Positions 48,640 to 60,130 of a stretch of DNA of 64,000 nt are shown one piece after another (position 1 is the stretch's first letter; each line of letters opens with the position of its first letter). Below the pieces are notes generated by a model, which did no database searches, was not told the DNA's origin, and saw nothing but the letters and a program-made list of their open reading frames with translations. The position numbers and the translations under genes were made by a program. Where the stretch lies: assembly GCA_014338405.1 (NCBI GenBank), contig JTDE01000310.1, forward strand, positions 201,079 to 265,078, written 5' to 3'. The DNA comes from Paragonimus skrjabini miyazakii. Its lineage: Eukaryota > Platyhelminthes > Trematoda > Plagiorchiida > Troglotrematidae.

Positions 48640-50190
48640 GTGATAATTGTTCACTGAAATTGTGAACCCCGGTGCAGATAATATCTCTTTAGATCGTCCA
48701 GTTCAACACTAACTCTTCCTAACATTTGAAATCAGTGTTACAGTGCAAAAGACTTACCTAGATTACATTCTGCTATCGCAGGTTTTGATGACCAGGATTT
48801 GGTTTATCTGAATTCACCTGCCTTTAAAGAAGCTGCTTCGGATTTCGGTTGTAGCTAATCCTATGGACTTAACCTGCCAACGAAGCTGAGTGAGCGTTAA
48901 TATGGCCTCAGTCCAGTCTGTGTTTGTTCGCCGAAGTACCTCAGTATTCGCAACCATGTCCCACTACCGGATGCATATTGCAAACTGAAACGGTTCAGAT
49001 ACATTATCCCAGTTTCATTGGCGTACAGCAGTACAGATAGCACCATTGGGCGATGAACAGGCAGCCCAGTGCTTATCACCAGGTTGTGGTTCTTCCAGAC
49101 ACATTTTTCATGATGTCCGAAAGCTGCATTAGCTTTCACTACACGAACTCGTAACTCACTATACATGGACAGATCTGTCAACCGACTACTGCCCAATTAG
49201 AAGACCTCTGCTTAGCTATCAACAGTACGTCTGCCGATGCGGATTTCGGTTACAGGAAGAGCACCTCCACGCGAAGGCTGAAGGAAAGGAAATATCTTAT
49301 ATATATTGATATGTAATTCAAACCGAAATGCCGTGGATGTGAAGACCGTGAACAGTTGCTGTAGTTCGTTTTTGCTGTGTACAAATAGCGCGCTCTCACC
49401 TGCGAGTAACAGAGTGCACACCGTTAGAATATGTAACCGGTTTGAGATGCCGGAAAGCCGAATAATCAGCAGGCTTTCATCTGTGCGGTATTCACCCTCA
49501 ACCCTGTTCTCCACCAAGTTCTGAAGAGCACCTATTAGCATTGCAATGAAATATAAACTAAATAGGGTTGGGACTAGGACATAAACCTGCTTCACGCCAG
49601 TGACCACGTCAAAATCACCAGATGTCAATCCACAAGACTGCACCTTCGCAATCATGCCCACATGCAACATTCTAATCAAATTGACGAACTTACTTGGACA
49701 TCCAAGCTTACCAAGCACTGTCCACAGCGCTTCATGGCCTGCGGGATTAGATACCCTTTTGAAATCCACAACGAGAGCATACAGCGGCTCGTGGCGTTCA
49801 CAACACTTCTCCTGGATCTATCAAGCACCAAACACTATATCGGTTACACCGAAATACGTCTGAAATCCACACTGCTCCTCAGAAACATTGGCCTCTAAAA
49901 CGTCTGCACTGTGTGGGGCAATCAGGATGCTCGCTAGCAAGTTTCCATTGCACCTCGGGAGACTGATTCTGCGATGACTGTCGGTGCATTGCTTGCTACC
50001 CTTACCTTTGAACAAAGTTATGAACAGCACAACCTTGAACTCTTGAAGGACTACTTTCTGTTTCCAGATTGGGCGAACCAACTGGAGCAAAGCGAATTCC
50101 AACACCGTTTCATCATTCCTCAGAGATCCCCCTTGCAATCCACCTTCACCTGCAGGCTTTCCGTTGCACAGATTTCTAGTGGATCTCTAC
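48640..50190 (-). pseudogene. LINE (non-LTR) reverse transcriptase remnant
   Basis: Minus strand, in order. NGKPAGEGGLQG (about 50150), ITLFKGKGSKQCTDSHRRIS and EEQCGF (50138-49821). Then the palm, in frame 49769-49212: MDFKRVSNPAGHEALWTVL at motif A, where the catalytic Asp position is lost (no AFD), GVKQVYVLVPTLFSLYF at motif B, and LLLAGESALFVHSKN at motif C, where the usual DD pair is GE. The thumb follows (KANAAFGHHEKCVWKNHN, VLSVLLYANETG, 49196-48897), then a C-terminal piece FALCNTDFKC, NWTI and WRDI-type Trp-rich residues down to about 48640. Motif order is that of an APE-type LINE. Clade (RTE, jockey or CR1 neighbourhood) is not decided, and no endonuclease domain is found upstream. 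All catalytic sites are lost: long dead. Confidence 0.82.
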
Positions 50191-53100
50191 ACTTCTGTTG
50201 AATCTGGGGAGAGAGCTAGTGAAGCTTGCTACATACCCAGAAAACACCTTACATACTGTAAGAACTGCGTGTGGATCAAACAGGATGACACAAAAATTGG
50301 GACATTGAAGAATAGTCATAAAGCAGTGAAACACAGTGGACCATATAAGGCAGTCGAAGCCTGCAAACGTCCGGGTTGCCGGATTAGTTGCTTTGACTGT
50401 CTGAACCTGATTCATATACATGCTGGTCCATTAGCCTGTCTTTATATTCACCTAGAGTTAGTTCCTGTATTTATCAAGTTCTGTACGCGCGTACTTTGTA
50501 GCAGGGTTAGGATCGATACACTATCAAACTTTAGCAAGCAGTACGTATTGAATGATTTCCAAAACTAAACGCTTTATCTAGAGTTCGTACGAAATTGTAA
50601 TATATCAGCCTGTGGATTGTATTTCAGTCTCCCGTGGTTTGAAGTACTCTGAACAAAACTAGAAATGAGGATTACAACACTGTTGAGGAAAGCCATCCGA
50701 GTTGGTTGAAACACTGAGTATTACAAATTGCTGCGAATGTTATGTTCTTCTTAATCTACTTGCCAAAAAGTGGAATTGAACCGCCTTCATTTTATGGCAC
50801 ATCTGAATTGTTCTCGATAGTCATTTTTGGAATTTCACTACACACTTTTCTCTGTCCGCATCCATTCAATAACTAAGAAGCGTGTCGTGCTTTTGTGTCT
50901 GTTGGATATGGCGCTTCCGGTTAACTGTCCATTCCCAGTTTTATCAACTAAAACCTGGTGGTCAGACGTAGCTTTTAGTTCTCACTGGTCATCTATGGGC
51001 ATTGCTGTTACCCACAGTTGTAGTGCTTTTGTCTGTTCGCATTAGCGCACTACCTACTAGCCCATAGTAATTGCTGTATTCGGATATCACCAGTGATGTC
51101 TTAGTAAACAATGATTGTCAGATCTCTGAAGAATAACGACCATTCAATCAGCCGTCAGTTTTCGCTACACAGTGTATATGACTTCCACGATTCATGACGC
51201 TTGAGAATATCTCCATAGCTTATAAGCCGGTGACAATCAGACTGTTCATCTCGCATCATATACACTCCTTGACAAAGTAGGTGAACAAGGGCAGGCACTG
51301 TCGATCAGACGACAAAGAAGGCACATAGAAAACACATGTGTTGATCGTAAGTAGCTGTAGTTTAACATACGTAGACTCGCTTCTTGGTATACGCTGACGA
51401 TCGCAGGCTGTGGGTTAGCAGTTCGCAAACAACAGCACATCATGGTTATGCGCCCATTGGTTTGAACGACACGACTACAATCATTCGGCAGTGTCCTGTC
51501 TACCTTGCTGCCATTAGTCCGACAACAGTCATACCGTGGAAATCTTTTGTCACATGACTAGGGGAACTTATCAGGCAACAGTAAAACCGGAAGATGAGTT
51601 CGCATACAACCCCAATCCAAATGATTGAGATGAGTAGAATTGATGAGGAATTGAGATTTAACTCACGAAAGTGTGATAGTTTATTTTAGTTAAGACATTG
51701 ATTACTCGGTGGTTTCACTATAATTTGTGACTTATCATGTAATCTGTAAGATTGACATCCTATGGTCTGGAGTGGAATTCATTTTCAATCTGACGTCAGA
51801 GGTAACCATTGAAATGTTTCTTTTGATTCGTTTCTCAAAGTATGAAACAAACTATCGGTCTATAGAAAAGACCAAAATTTCTTCCCGAAGTTTCATACGG
51901 TAGTCAGGGAAGAGGAGTGTAAGTCATTGGTCATTTCTTCTGTCCCAATGATTCACTCAAGCTGATATGTTTTGGTCTATCAAACACACTCAGATAAACT
52001 CATCCTATACAAAACCACACAATGGAACTTAGGTTGTATGGATTTTTATTAGTTATACGTCAAAGCCAAAAACATCAGCTGCCCATTTTGCAAAGCAAAG
52101 AGAAAAGACTACTGTGAGAATTAAACCCTGAAGAAGCCATTCCATTCTAGTTCAGTAGAAATGAACCTGCAGCTGACGCAATGTAAAAAGAATACCAAAT
52201 GAGAACCACATGATATGAAACACATGAGGTTCTGACAAGATGAAACTAGATCCTGAGATATTCCGTAAATTTGCTTAATTCGTATAATTAACTATGCCAG
52301 ATGGTTTCCATATAAGTAGAACAAATCTAAGATAAACAAATGCCTTCTGATTCACACAACCGAAAGAGTAACGACATTACGGATTGTGACAAAGTATTCG
52401 TAAGTAACTGCTAGTGTATACGCACATCATCTGATTGCTAGAGGCTTAATGCTGAAGGTGTACATTGCGTTGGTTGTTGTAGTTCACATAGATCCTGTCA
52501 TAAGTATATGAATATAACATGGGAGCGTAAGTGCAATTAGGGACTGTGAACAGGCAAATCCTGACGCTAATACCAATGACTGTAGACGTTCGATTTTAGA
52601 AAACCTTCGATTTAAGTTCTTAGTCTGATTTGGTTCAAACGTTAATGAACATAGCTAAAGCTGAAACATATGCACCATCACACAAATGTTTTCGGAGTGT
52701 ATTCATAATGCCCATGAGAATCGTTTGCATTACGTCAGTTTCCAAACAAACTAGAGGCAAATTGCCTTTGACTTAATGCCTAGCAATGTCGCCAAAAAAT
52801 TTCAAAAAATGAAGTTTCTCATAGATCGATGATCAACTAAATGTAACGCATTACAATCAGTTTGTTCATCATTCCATTATGACCTGCGATATTCAACTGT
52901 GTCGTTTGAAGAATCTTTCCATTGCTCTACGGTAGATGTGAGATTGTTAGTTTGTGGACAGCGGACTATATCAGTGAACTTAATATAATCAATAAAAATG
53001 TAAGACGTAAGATAACTGCAAAATTTCAGTAAAATTCTTTTAATTGCGCCATTCTGGATAACATGCTCATAACTCGATATCCACCGTGGTGGGAATAATA

Positions 53101-56100
53101 TGGAATTTTTCCCCTTTAAAACTAGCATTTTCCTCTTATGACCCGCGGTTATACGTAGTCCATCAGGGCAACTGTGAATCTCCTGATTCAAGCAGGATAG
53201 GACGGAATTAGGAAAGTTTATTAAAGTCATACTGATTCCATAAAAATACATAGGACTAACAACCCAGTGGAGTCTGTACGAAAATCACCGGTCACTAACT
53301 GACATCGTACAGAGCAAGTTGAGTGATACAAAAGCAAACAAATTGGAATTTATTGGGTCAGTAAGGAAGATTACGTGAAAGGAGTATAGCTAACGCTGGA
53401 TATGTCTACATGTTTACACCGAGTGGCATGGCGTATAACGTGTCGACAGCTTGTCTGGCGATCTGTTGTTCGAGTCCATGTGGTCGTCACTACATTATGC
53501 ATTAAACTTGCGGTAGCCAAAAATTCTTTCTCACTGATGTTGCGCAGAATCACCACTGTCTGGACCCAATGAACAATAATGTATTAAATGGGAGTAAATT
53601 GAATTCATAACCAACTAATTGCGCAGAAATCCATATTTAATTCGGGAGCTCAGCTTCCACTCAATCCTTCCAGTAAACTTGACTGTCAAGAATATGAATC
53701 CTGCCTAGCACACCTCCCTATCACAGCTATGTTTCGCCAGACTATATGCGATTCCATTTATTAAAGCTTTCTCAATCTCACTTTTGTCCTCGCGGAAGCT
53801 GGTTCCACCATCACTACAACTCCGCACGGGACACTCAGATCCCGACATTTATTACGCGCCGCGAATCCGCTTGAGTAACAAAACGTCTTACTGATCAACT
53901 TTCACAACTGAAAACTATGCACAGTCCAAAACAAAAATCTGCCCCACCCGTTATGGTTTGCCTATCAGGTGGAAGGTGCCAACATCTACCATTAATATAG
54001 GCTTTCAGCATTCTACATCGGGTAAATTGCCTCTGAAGTGGACACAACTGTCCACTAAGAAACTGGACACTCTGGTAGGACATGGCATGTGCCTACGTAG
54101 ACATTCGTCTTTCATTAAGACAGTGATAGTGAGTGTATAGGAAAACACCTGCTTGGTAGCCCGACAGGACGCTTATTATTGAAAGACATCGGTGAGATGC
54201 CTGGTAGGTTTCCCAGTTGTAATGAGCAATCAGTAACAAGCCGGTCTATCACAGTTAACGGGTTATGTTTCATTGACAATGAACGAAAGTTAGGATGGCG
54301 TGGATTTAAATCTAAGAATCACTGTTTATCAAGCTTTGTTACACGTACTCCAGTACGTATAGAATCTTACACGGAGAAGCTGTCGTCATTATTCGTGCTG
54401 CCATATCGTCTGAGATGTAAGCAATTTACGTAAGCACTTATCTGGTATAGCTGTGTAAGTTTCTATAACAGTGGGTTCCACGAACCTAATTGTGGATGCT
54501 ATATATCAGTACCCTAAAACATTGCTCAACGGGTTTGCTGAGGTGGGAGGTTTCAGCCTAAAACAGAAGTTCAAATCGTGAGGTTGTTCACTGAACCTAA
54601 CAGGTGTTAACTACGGAGACGGTCAGGCAACTTAACCATTCCTCAGAATAGAAGGTATCGTAATTTAGTCTTGTTTAATCTGAGACCAGTTGGACCATAA
54701 TCGACATGATTACTTCCTGAAAATGTGATTGGAGTTCACACTCTTGTCTTAGAGAGAATTCGCACTACTGTTAGGATTTAGCACGAGTAAAACTCCAGGC
54801 TAATACCTATTTTTCAACAGACTTGCTGAAGTGCCTAACAGAATGAGAAACATGCACTCAGTTGTGAGTGGTATGTGATTTACATCAACCAAGTCTTTGA
54901 CTACTCATCAGCATGCTGCTGTCTATTTTTAGTGGGTTCGTAAACGGCATTCACTTGAATGTTTAGCTGACCGTGTTCGCTATACTTGGGTGGATGATCG
55001 AACCAAATCCACACATAATACCGACTTCGGCGTTTATCAGTGGTCAGTCCTCATCAGTTTATTCTCATTTTCTACAAAGTTCATACTGATTTCTGACAAC
55101 TCATTACTACCAACACAAGCAGATGATGCGACCTACAACGTTAAACATTCCGCTTTTCTCTCGCATGTCCACCATTTTGAGTATCTTTTCCTGCTATCTG
55201 GTGCCCAACACTAGTTAATATGTTAACTTGCCGCTTCATTTGACGAGGAAGATCGGCAATCAGTTTTTCTCGGTCAAGTTCCCAAAGTTATCGATTACCG
55301 GCGTAAGTTTATTCAATGACCTGCCTAACCCCGCCCGCCAGTTGAGGTCTAGCTACTCCAAATCAATAGGTTGGTTAAGTATTAGGCTAATCACATTTGC
55401 TTCTATTTTGCCATTAGCTGTGTCCCCCACCGTGAAGTGAAATTCAGTGTAAACCTAGAAGTTTAGTGTTTTTGGTTCTGCACAATTGGCTGACATAACG
55501 CACTTCATGGCAACAATGATCTCATGGTCTGTCAAGAAACTCGTGAGAAAACGAACATTTTAGCCTGATTTCTAAAAGCCCCGATAGGTAACCGGGGATG
55601 TTGGTTAGAGTAACATTCACCAGACAAACTTCTAGTAACACCTTCAGTATTCACGATCACAAAATTACGTAAAACATATCCTACAAGTAACGGTACACTG
55701 GCACAACGATTAGTGTATACACAAAGTACAAACCTTAATTTGTTCTGAGTCCTGGATAAGTTCCAACAATGAAACAAACTCAGGCAAACAGTTACAGATG
55801 GAACAGATAAGCGAATGCGACCATACCTCAAGGACAACGGAAGTGATTGAAGTCGCGGTGAAACGACCTCGTACTTAGGAGCGGGAACTAACAGTAAACG
55901 AGGCTCATTTATATGTGTCATGGGAAGAACAGAAGACAAGCGTGTATACACAGGCACTGAAGATGGGGTAGATAGGCACAACATGCTTTACTCGATTTGA
56001 GTTTGAACAATAAGTTAACCAGACAGGGAATGCATTAGAAGGAAATTTGCCTCCGTTCAGGGAATTCCGCACAGCTAGTACAGGACGAACTTTACTCACA

Positions 56101-56159
56101 AGTGATTCGAGTTACCTGAGCTCATTCGCAGAAATTATTATTTTGAATGACCGATAGAT
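50191..56159. other. Long stretch without recognised gene
   Basis: About 6 kb. The longest open frames (52877-53251, 124 codons; 55532-55984, 150 codons; both minus) have no recognised domain and their lengths are within what chance allows in 64 kb. No repeat A or B copy was recognised here. Confidence 0.4.
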
Positions 56160-56400
56160 TCCACCTGCCCCCTTTCGAGAAGAAACACGATACTCAAGTT
56201 TCCCTCTTGTCAATAGTGCATACAATTTTCAGGGCCGGAATTTGAATTCTCATCACACATACATGAAGCAACCGTATTGACCGTTGTAACATTGACCTCG
56301 TCTTAGGCGCAACTGATTTATGATATTCAAAAATCCAGCTCCGTTTGCCTATGACTAGCTTGACTAACCTCCTCGAAAGAAAACAGTAGCTGTCCTGTTA
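56160..56400 (-). repeat. tRNA-like repeat B, diverged minus copy
   Basis: Reverse orientation: CCTTTCGAGAAGAAACACGA, GGGCCGGAATTTGAATTCTC (B box side), ATGAAGCAACCGTATTGACC, CATTGACCTCGTCTTAGGCG. More decayed than the 34.8 and 40.4 kb copies. Confidence 0.6.
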
Positions 56401-57744
56401 ATTGCAATTGATGACCCCATGAACAAAGACGTATTCCATGTGGGAATCACAATAATCAACAAAACTGAGAAAGCAGTGTTTTGATTGTTGGAGGGTGATA
56501 AATTTACTGTGAATGCTACAATCATCTGTGGATGATGTCCAGTTCACTTCAACCACAACCCTCGTACAACTGATCAATAACTGACCTATTACTCCATCAA
56601 AGAGAGAAGTTTTGACCTAGAAGTTTTCACAAGTTCTCTGACAAAGTTATAAATTGTGTACGTTTTAATTCTGGCTTTTATCTATAAAACACAAACGTTC
56701 ACATGTTACACAAGCCGTACGTAACCTCTCGAGAAAATCGAATGGACCTTATTCGGATGTAGATGAAAGTAGTTATGTTGTATCAATAAACCCACAATTT
56801 TGTAAATTCCTTAGTTCCTGTAGTGATTTTTATTATCCCTATAAGAAGCGGTTCTAAGGTGAACAAATTTATCAATAATTATGTCTGTCGTAAGTAATCT
56901 ATCATGTTTGCATCGCTAGTTATATAAATTCCAAATAACTAATTTATGCTACCTTCTCAACTTGCAAAACCCTTGTTTAAAACATCAAATCTAATGTGTT
57001 TTATGCAAGATTCAGAAAATGTAATATTTAACCACCTTGTCTACTGTCATCGTCCTCATGTAGATAAGTGATATAACTGGAAATGATTAAAACAATGTGG
57101 AAGTACAATTTATGTTAGCTCCTGTAAATTTTTATTTTGACATTTTCCTGAACAACGCCTAATTTCAACAGCTTTTCAATACGGATATATCATTTCTATT
57201 CCTAACCGTACAAGAGATATGAAATACACTGATATATCATCTACGGTACAGTCAGTACTTGACATGTGATGTATGTATCTCATAGTTTATTCAATAGGTC
57301 AACACAATTTTTGACTGTCTATATTTTTTATCTGTTCCGGAAGCCTGCAACTTTCTGTTTTCTAACATTGTTAACGAGTAACATTTTACTATAAGCCTTT
57401 GCGTATCATATAGACATTTTATGAAACATATTTTTTGCAAAAATATTTTATGAATAAATATCATTAAAAAAGTGCGTTTTTTACATTTTTATTCATGAGG
57501 TCTCAAAAGTTACCAAGATGATACGACGTAATTTCCAGTTAAGTCAAAATTATACTAAGATCGCTTACTATGCATCCATAACTGTCATTATCCGAAGCAA
57601 CATTTGAACAAATGATGTATGCCAGTCAATGTTTTGGGATAAACAGTAAAAATATAACAATCGGCAATTTAGACATTTTAAAACTTTTAATTAATGTACA
57701 GATTTACTAATTTAGAGGAGATCTAACTGTCAACATATCACTTC
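56401..57744. other. AT-rich, no feature seen
   Basis: The most AT-rich part of the window (especially 56850-57720). No motif or repeat recognised. Confidence 0.45.
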
Positions 57745-57905
57745 TTGGCTAGATTCCAACGAGCCACAGAAACCGTATGCTCAAACACAGCAAGCGGTTT
57801 ATCAGATGAGCTATGAAGTCAAGTCAAGAGCTGAAAAATTTCACATCTGGACTCGCTAGCACGCTCAACTCACTTTGTCGTACGGAATTCGTCAGATTAG
57901 TCAGG
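57745..57905 (-). repeat. tRNA-like repeat A, minus copy
   Basis: CTAGATTCCAACGAGC (B side), CAAACACAGCAAGCGGTTTA, CAGATGAGCTATGAAGTC (A side), leader GAAAAATTTCACATCTGGAC and TACGGAATTCGTCAG. Confidence 0.6.
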
Positions 57906-57999
57906 AGATTGACTGACAGCACTACTTAAACAATAAATGCAAGAATCCGACAACGTTAACGTTGGGCTAAACATGTGTTACTGCTTGAACAGCCATTCC

Positions 58000-58232
58000 T
58001 ATTTGGTAATTGGTGGATTCCCTATGACACATTGGATTGGGTGGGTAACTGAGTCTAAATAAAAGGGACTTCTGACTTTCCAATGTGGCTTCGTAACTCA
58101 GCTGGTATGGCGCTTTCAGCGTTTGAGTATGCTGTTTCCGTCGTCGGTTCGAACCCAGATGAAAGACAAACCTTTCGCAATGGGATCTTACGTAAATTAT
58201 GAAATCCCTCATACTACTGATAAGTAACACAA
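58000..58232 (+). repeat. tRNA-like repeat A, plus copy with leader
   Basis: Leader TGGTGGATTCCCTATGACAC, then GGGTGGGTAACTGAGTC. A box CGTAACTCAGCTGGTATGGC. B box CGGTTCGAACCCAGATG. Tail CTTTCGCAATGGGATCT and end ACTACTGATAAGTAAC. Confidence 0.7.
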
Positions 58233-58291
58233 TTTCATTGCTCATCGGTGACGTCAGTGGATTGTAGCATGAAATGTTGAGAAATCCTGCT

Positions 58292-58505
58292 TGGACAGTC
58301 ACTCCGCTGGATCGTTCTATATGACACGATGAATTAGGCGCGTAAATGAGTCCAGATATAAAATGTCTGAGTTCTTGACGTAGCTTCGTAGTTCATCCAG
58401 TTGGGCGCTTGCCAAATTTGGGCATGCTGTTTCCATCGTTGATTTGTTTCAAACCGAAGTTCCGATTTTTCGCAGCTGGGTCTCATCTAAGTTCTACTCG
58501 TAATC
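58292..58505 (+). repeat. tRNA-like repeat A, copy within duplicated unit 1
   Basis: Leader GGACAGTCACTCCGCTGGAT and GTAAATGAGTCCAGATATAA. A box degraded (CGTAGTTCATCCAGTTGGGC). TGGGCATGCTGTTTCCATCG, B box degraded (GATTTGTTTCAAACCGAAG), tail CGATTTTTCGCAGCTGGGTC. Confidence 0.7.
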
Positions 58506-58852
58506 AAAATGTAAATTTGAGTATACCATTATTATGACCATTTGGTAAGTTATTGAAACCTTGTGTTAGACTTTTGTCACTCCTTGGAAAAATTTGTGTT
58601 CGTAAATCATATCGTCTTTATGGGAAAGGCTTTCAAACAGTCACGCTTGGAAACCATTCTGGTAAAACACACACCTCATTCTTAGGCTTGATCAACTGCT
58701 TATCTTACTAGACCAAGCGGAATATATTTTACCTATTCAGATGCTAAACTATTTCAGCAGGATTTCTCAGACAATTTACGCTAGTACTCAATATTCAAAT
58801 TGTGAATGAATGAATCAGCCATACTGCTAATCCTCAATGCATGCAAACGTGC

Positions 58853-58952
58853 NNNNNNNNNNNNNNNNNNNNNNNNNNNNNNNNNNNNNNNNNNNNNNNN
58901 NNNNNNNNNNNNNNNNNNNNNNNNNNNNNNNNNNNNNNNNNNNNNNNNNNNN
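58853..58952. other. Assembly gap, exactly 100 N
   Basis: A run of exactly 100 N is a common placeholder for a gap of unknown size. Its true length is therefore unknown. Confidence 1.
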
Positions 58953-59165
58953 ACAGCCAATCCGCTGGATCATTCCATATGACACGGTGAATTAGGCGTG
59001 TAAATGAGTCCAGATATGAAATGTCTGAGTTCTTGACGTAACTTCGTAGTTCATCCAGCAGAGCGCTTGCCAAATTTAGGCACGCTGTTTCCATCGTTGA
59101 TTTGTTTCAAACCGAAGTTCCGATTTTTCGCAGCTGGGTCTCATCTAAGTTCTACTCGTAATCAA
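58953..59165 (+). repeat. tRNA-like repeat A, copy within duplicated unit 2
   Basis: Counterpart of 58292-58505 in the duplicated segment, with the same degraded boxes (GTAGTTCATCCAGCAGAGCG, TTTGTTTCAAACCGAAG). It shares the first copy's lesions, so it arose with the duplication. Confidence 0.7.
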
Positions 59166-59759
59166 AATGTAAATTTGAGTATACCATTATTATGACCATT
59201 TGGTAAGTTATTGAAACCTTGTGTTGGACTTTTGTCACTCCTTGGAAAAATTTGTGCTCGTAAATCAAATCATCTTTATGGGAAAGGTTTTGAGACAGGC
59301 ACGTCTGAAAATCATTCTAGTAGAACCCACACCTCATTCTTAGGCTTGATCAACTGCTTATCTTACTAAACTAAGCGGAATATATTTAAGCTATTCAGAT
59401 GCTAAACTATTTCAGCAGGATTTCTCAAACAGTTTACGCCAGTACTCAGTATTCAAATTGTGAATGAATGAATCAGCCATACTGCTAATCCTCAAAGCAT
59501 GCAAACGTGCCCATAGATTTTTATTTCTCTTATGTTAAAAGCCATAGTCGAATGAGGCAACTTGTATATTCACATCAAAACGTTGTGTCCACGTGAATAC
59601 ATTTTCATCAGTTGTCAGAACTGAAATGACGTTAATGACAAAACCAGGAAAAAGACGATAATGGATGTGTTTCTACTGAAGTATTAACCACCAAGAGATG
59701 ATCTCTTATTGGTTTTGAAAATACTGAAGACTCTTGGATACGTAGTGAAGATTCGAGGA

Positions 59760-60130
59760 TTTAGGTTATTTCAAAATCGAACACCACACACACTCGATCG
59801 CAGCCGTCGCATTCAGATAAGCCTTTCAGCTAGCCCACTTCGAAAGGAGGCACTAGACTCGAGTTTTGCTCTCATTACAGCTAATCAGTAGTGTATATCT
59901 CTGTCCGGATCGGAGTTTGCACTCTGACCCTCGTGCTTGTGGGACTAGCGTGTTGACCACAACGCCAGCAACCACACAACAGGCATGACCGAATAATCAA
60001 ATCCAAACACTCAACCACAACTTTGTATGAATGGTGTTCAGCTTGCCCGATCATTTCGAGAGGAGAATGAACAGAATCACTCTGTTCTATCCAATCGATA
60101 ACCCCGTGATTAGGACTTCTCAGTTGAGTT
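59760..60130 (-). repeat. tRNA-like repeat B, minus copy
   Basis: CACTCGATCGCAGCCGTCGC, GGAGGCACTAGACTCGAG, CGGATCGGAGTTTGCACTCT (B side), GTGTTGACCACAACGCCAGC (A side), leader CAGGCATGACCGAATAATCA and GCTTGCCCGATCATTTCGAG. Includes the long leader seen in the 13.1 kb hairpin. Confidence 0.65.

Larger units (their letters stand above)
58294..59512 (+). repeat. 658-bp near-identical direct duplication across an assembly gap
   Basis: 58304-58852 matches 58962-59510 at a constant offset of 658 bases with few substitutions and no net indel. A 100-N gap lies between. Either a tandem duplication or two alleles placed side by side by the assembler. Confidence 0.85.

Noticed and set aside
52877..53251. 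124-codon minus-strand ORF as a gene
   Set aside because: AT-rich, no motif, chance length.
55532..55984. 150-codon minus-strand ORF as a gene
   Set aside because: No recognised domain. An ORF of this length is expected a few times by chance in six frames of 64 kb, and neighbouring frames give no supporting exon or homology.
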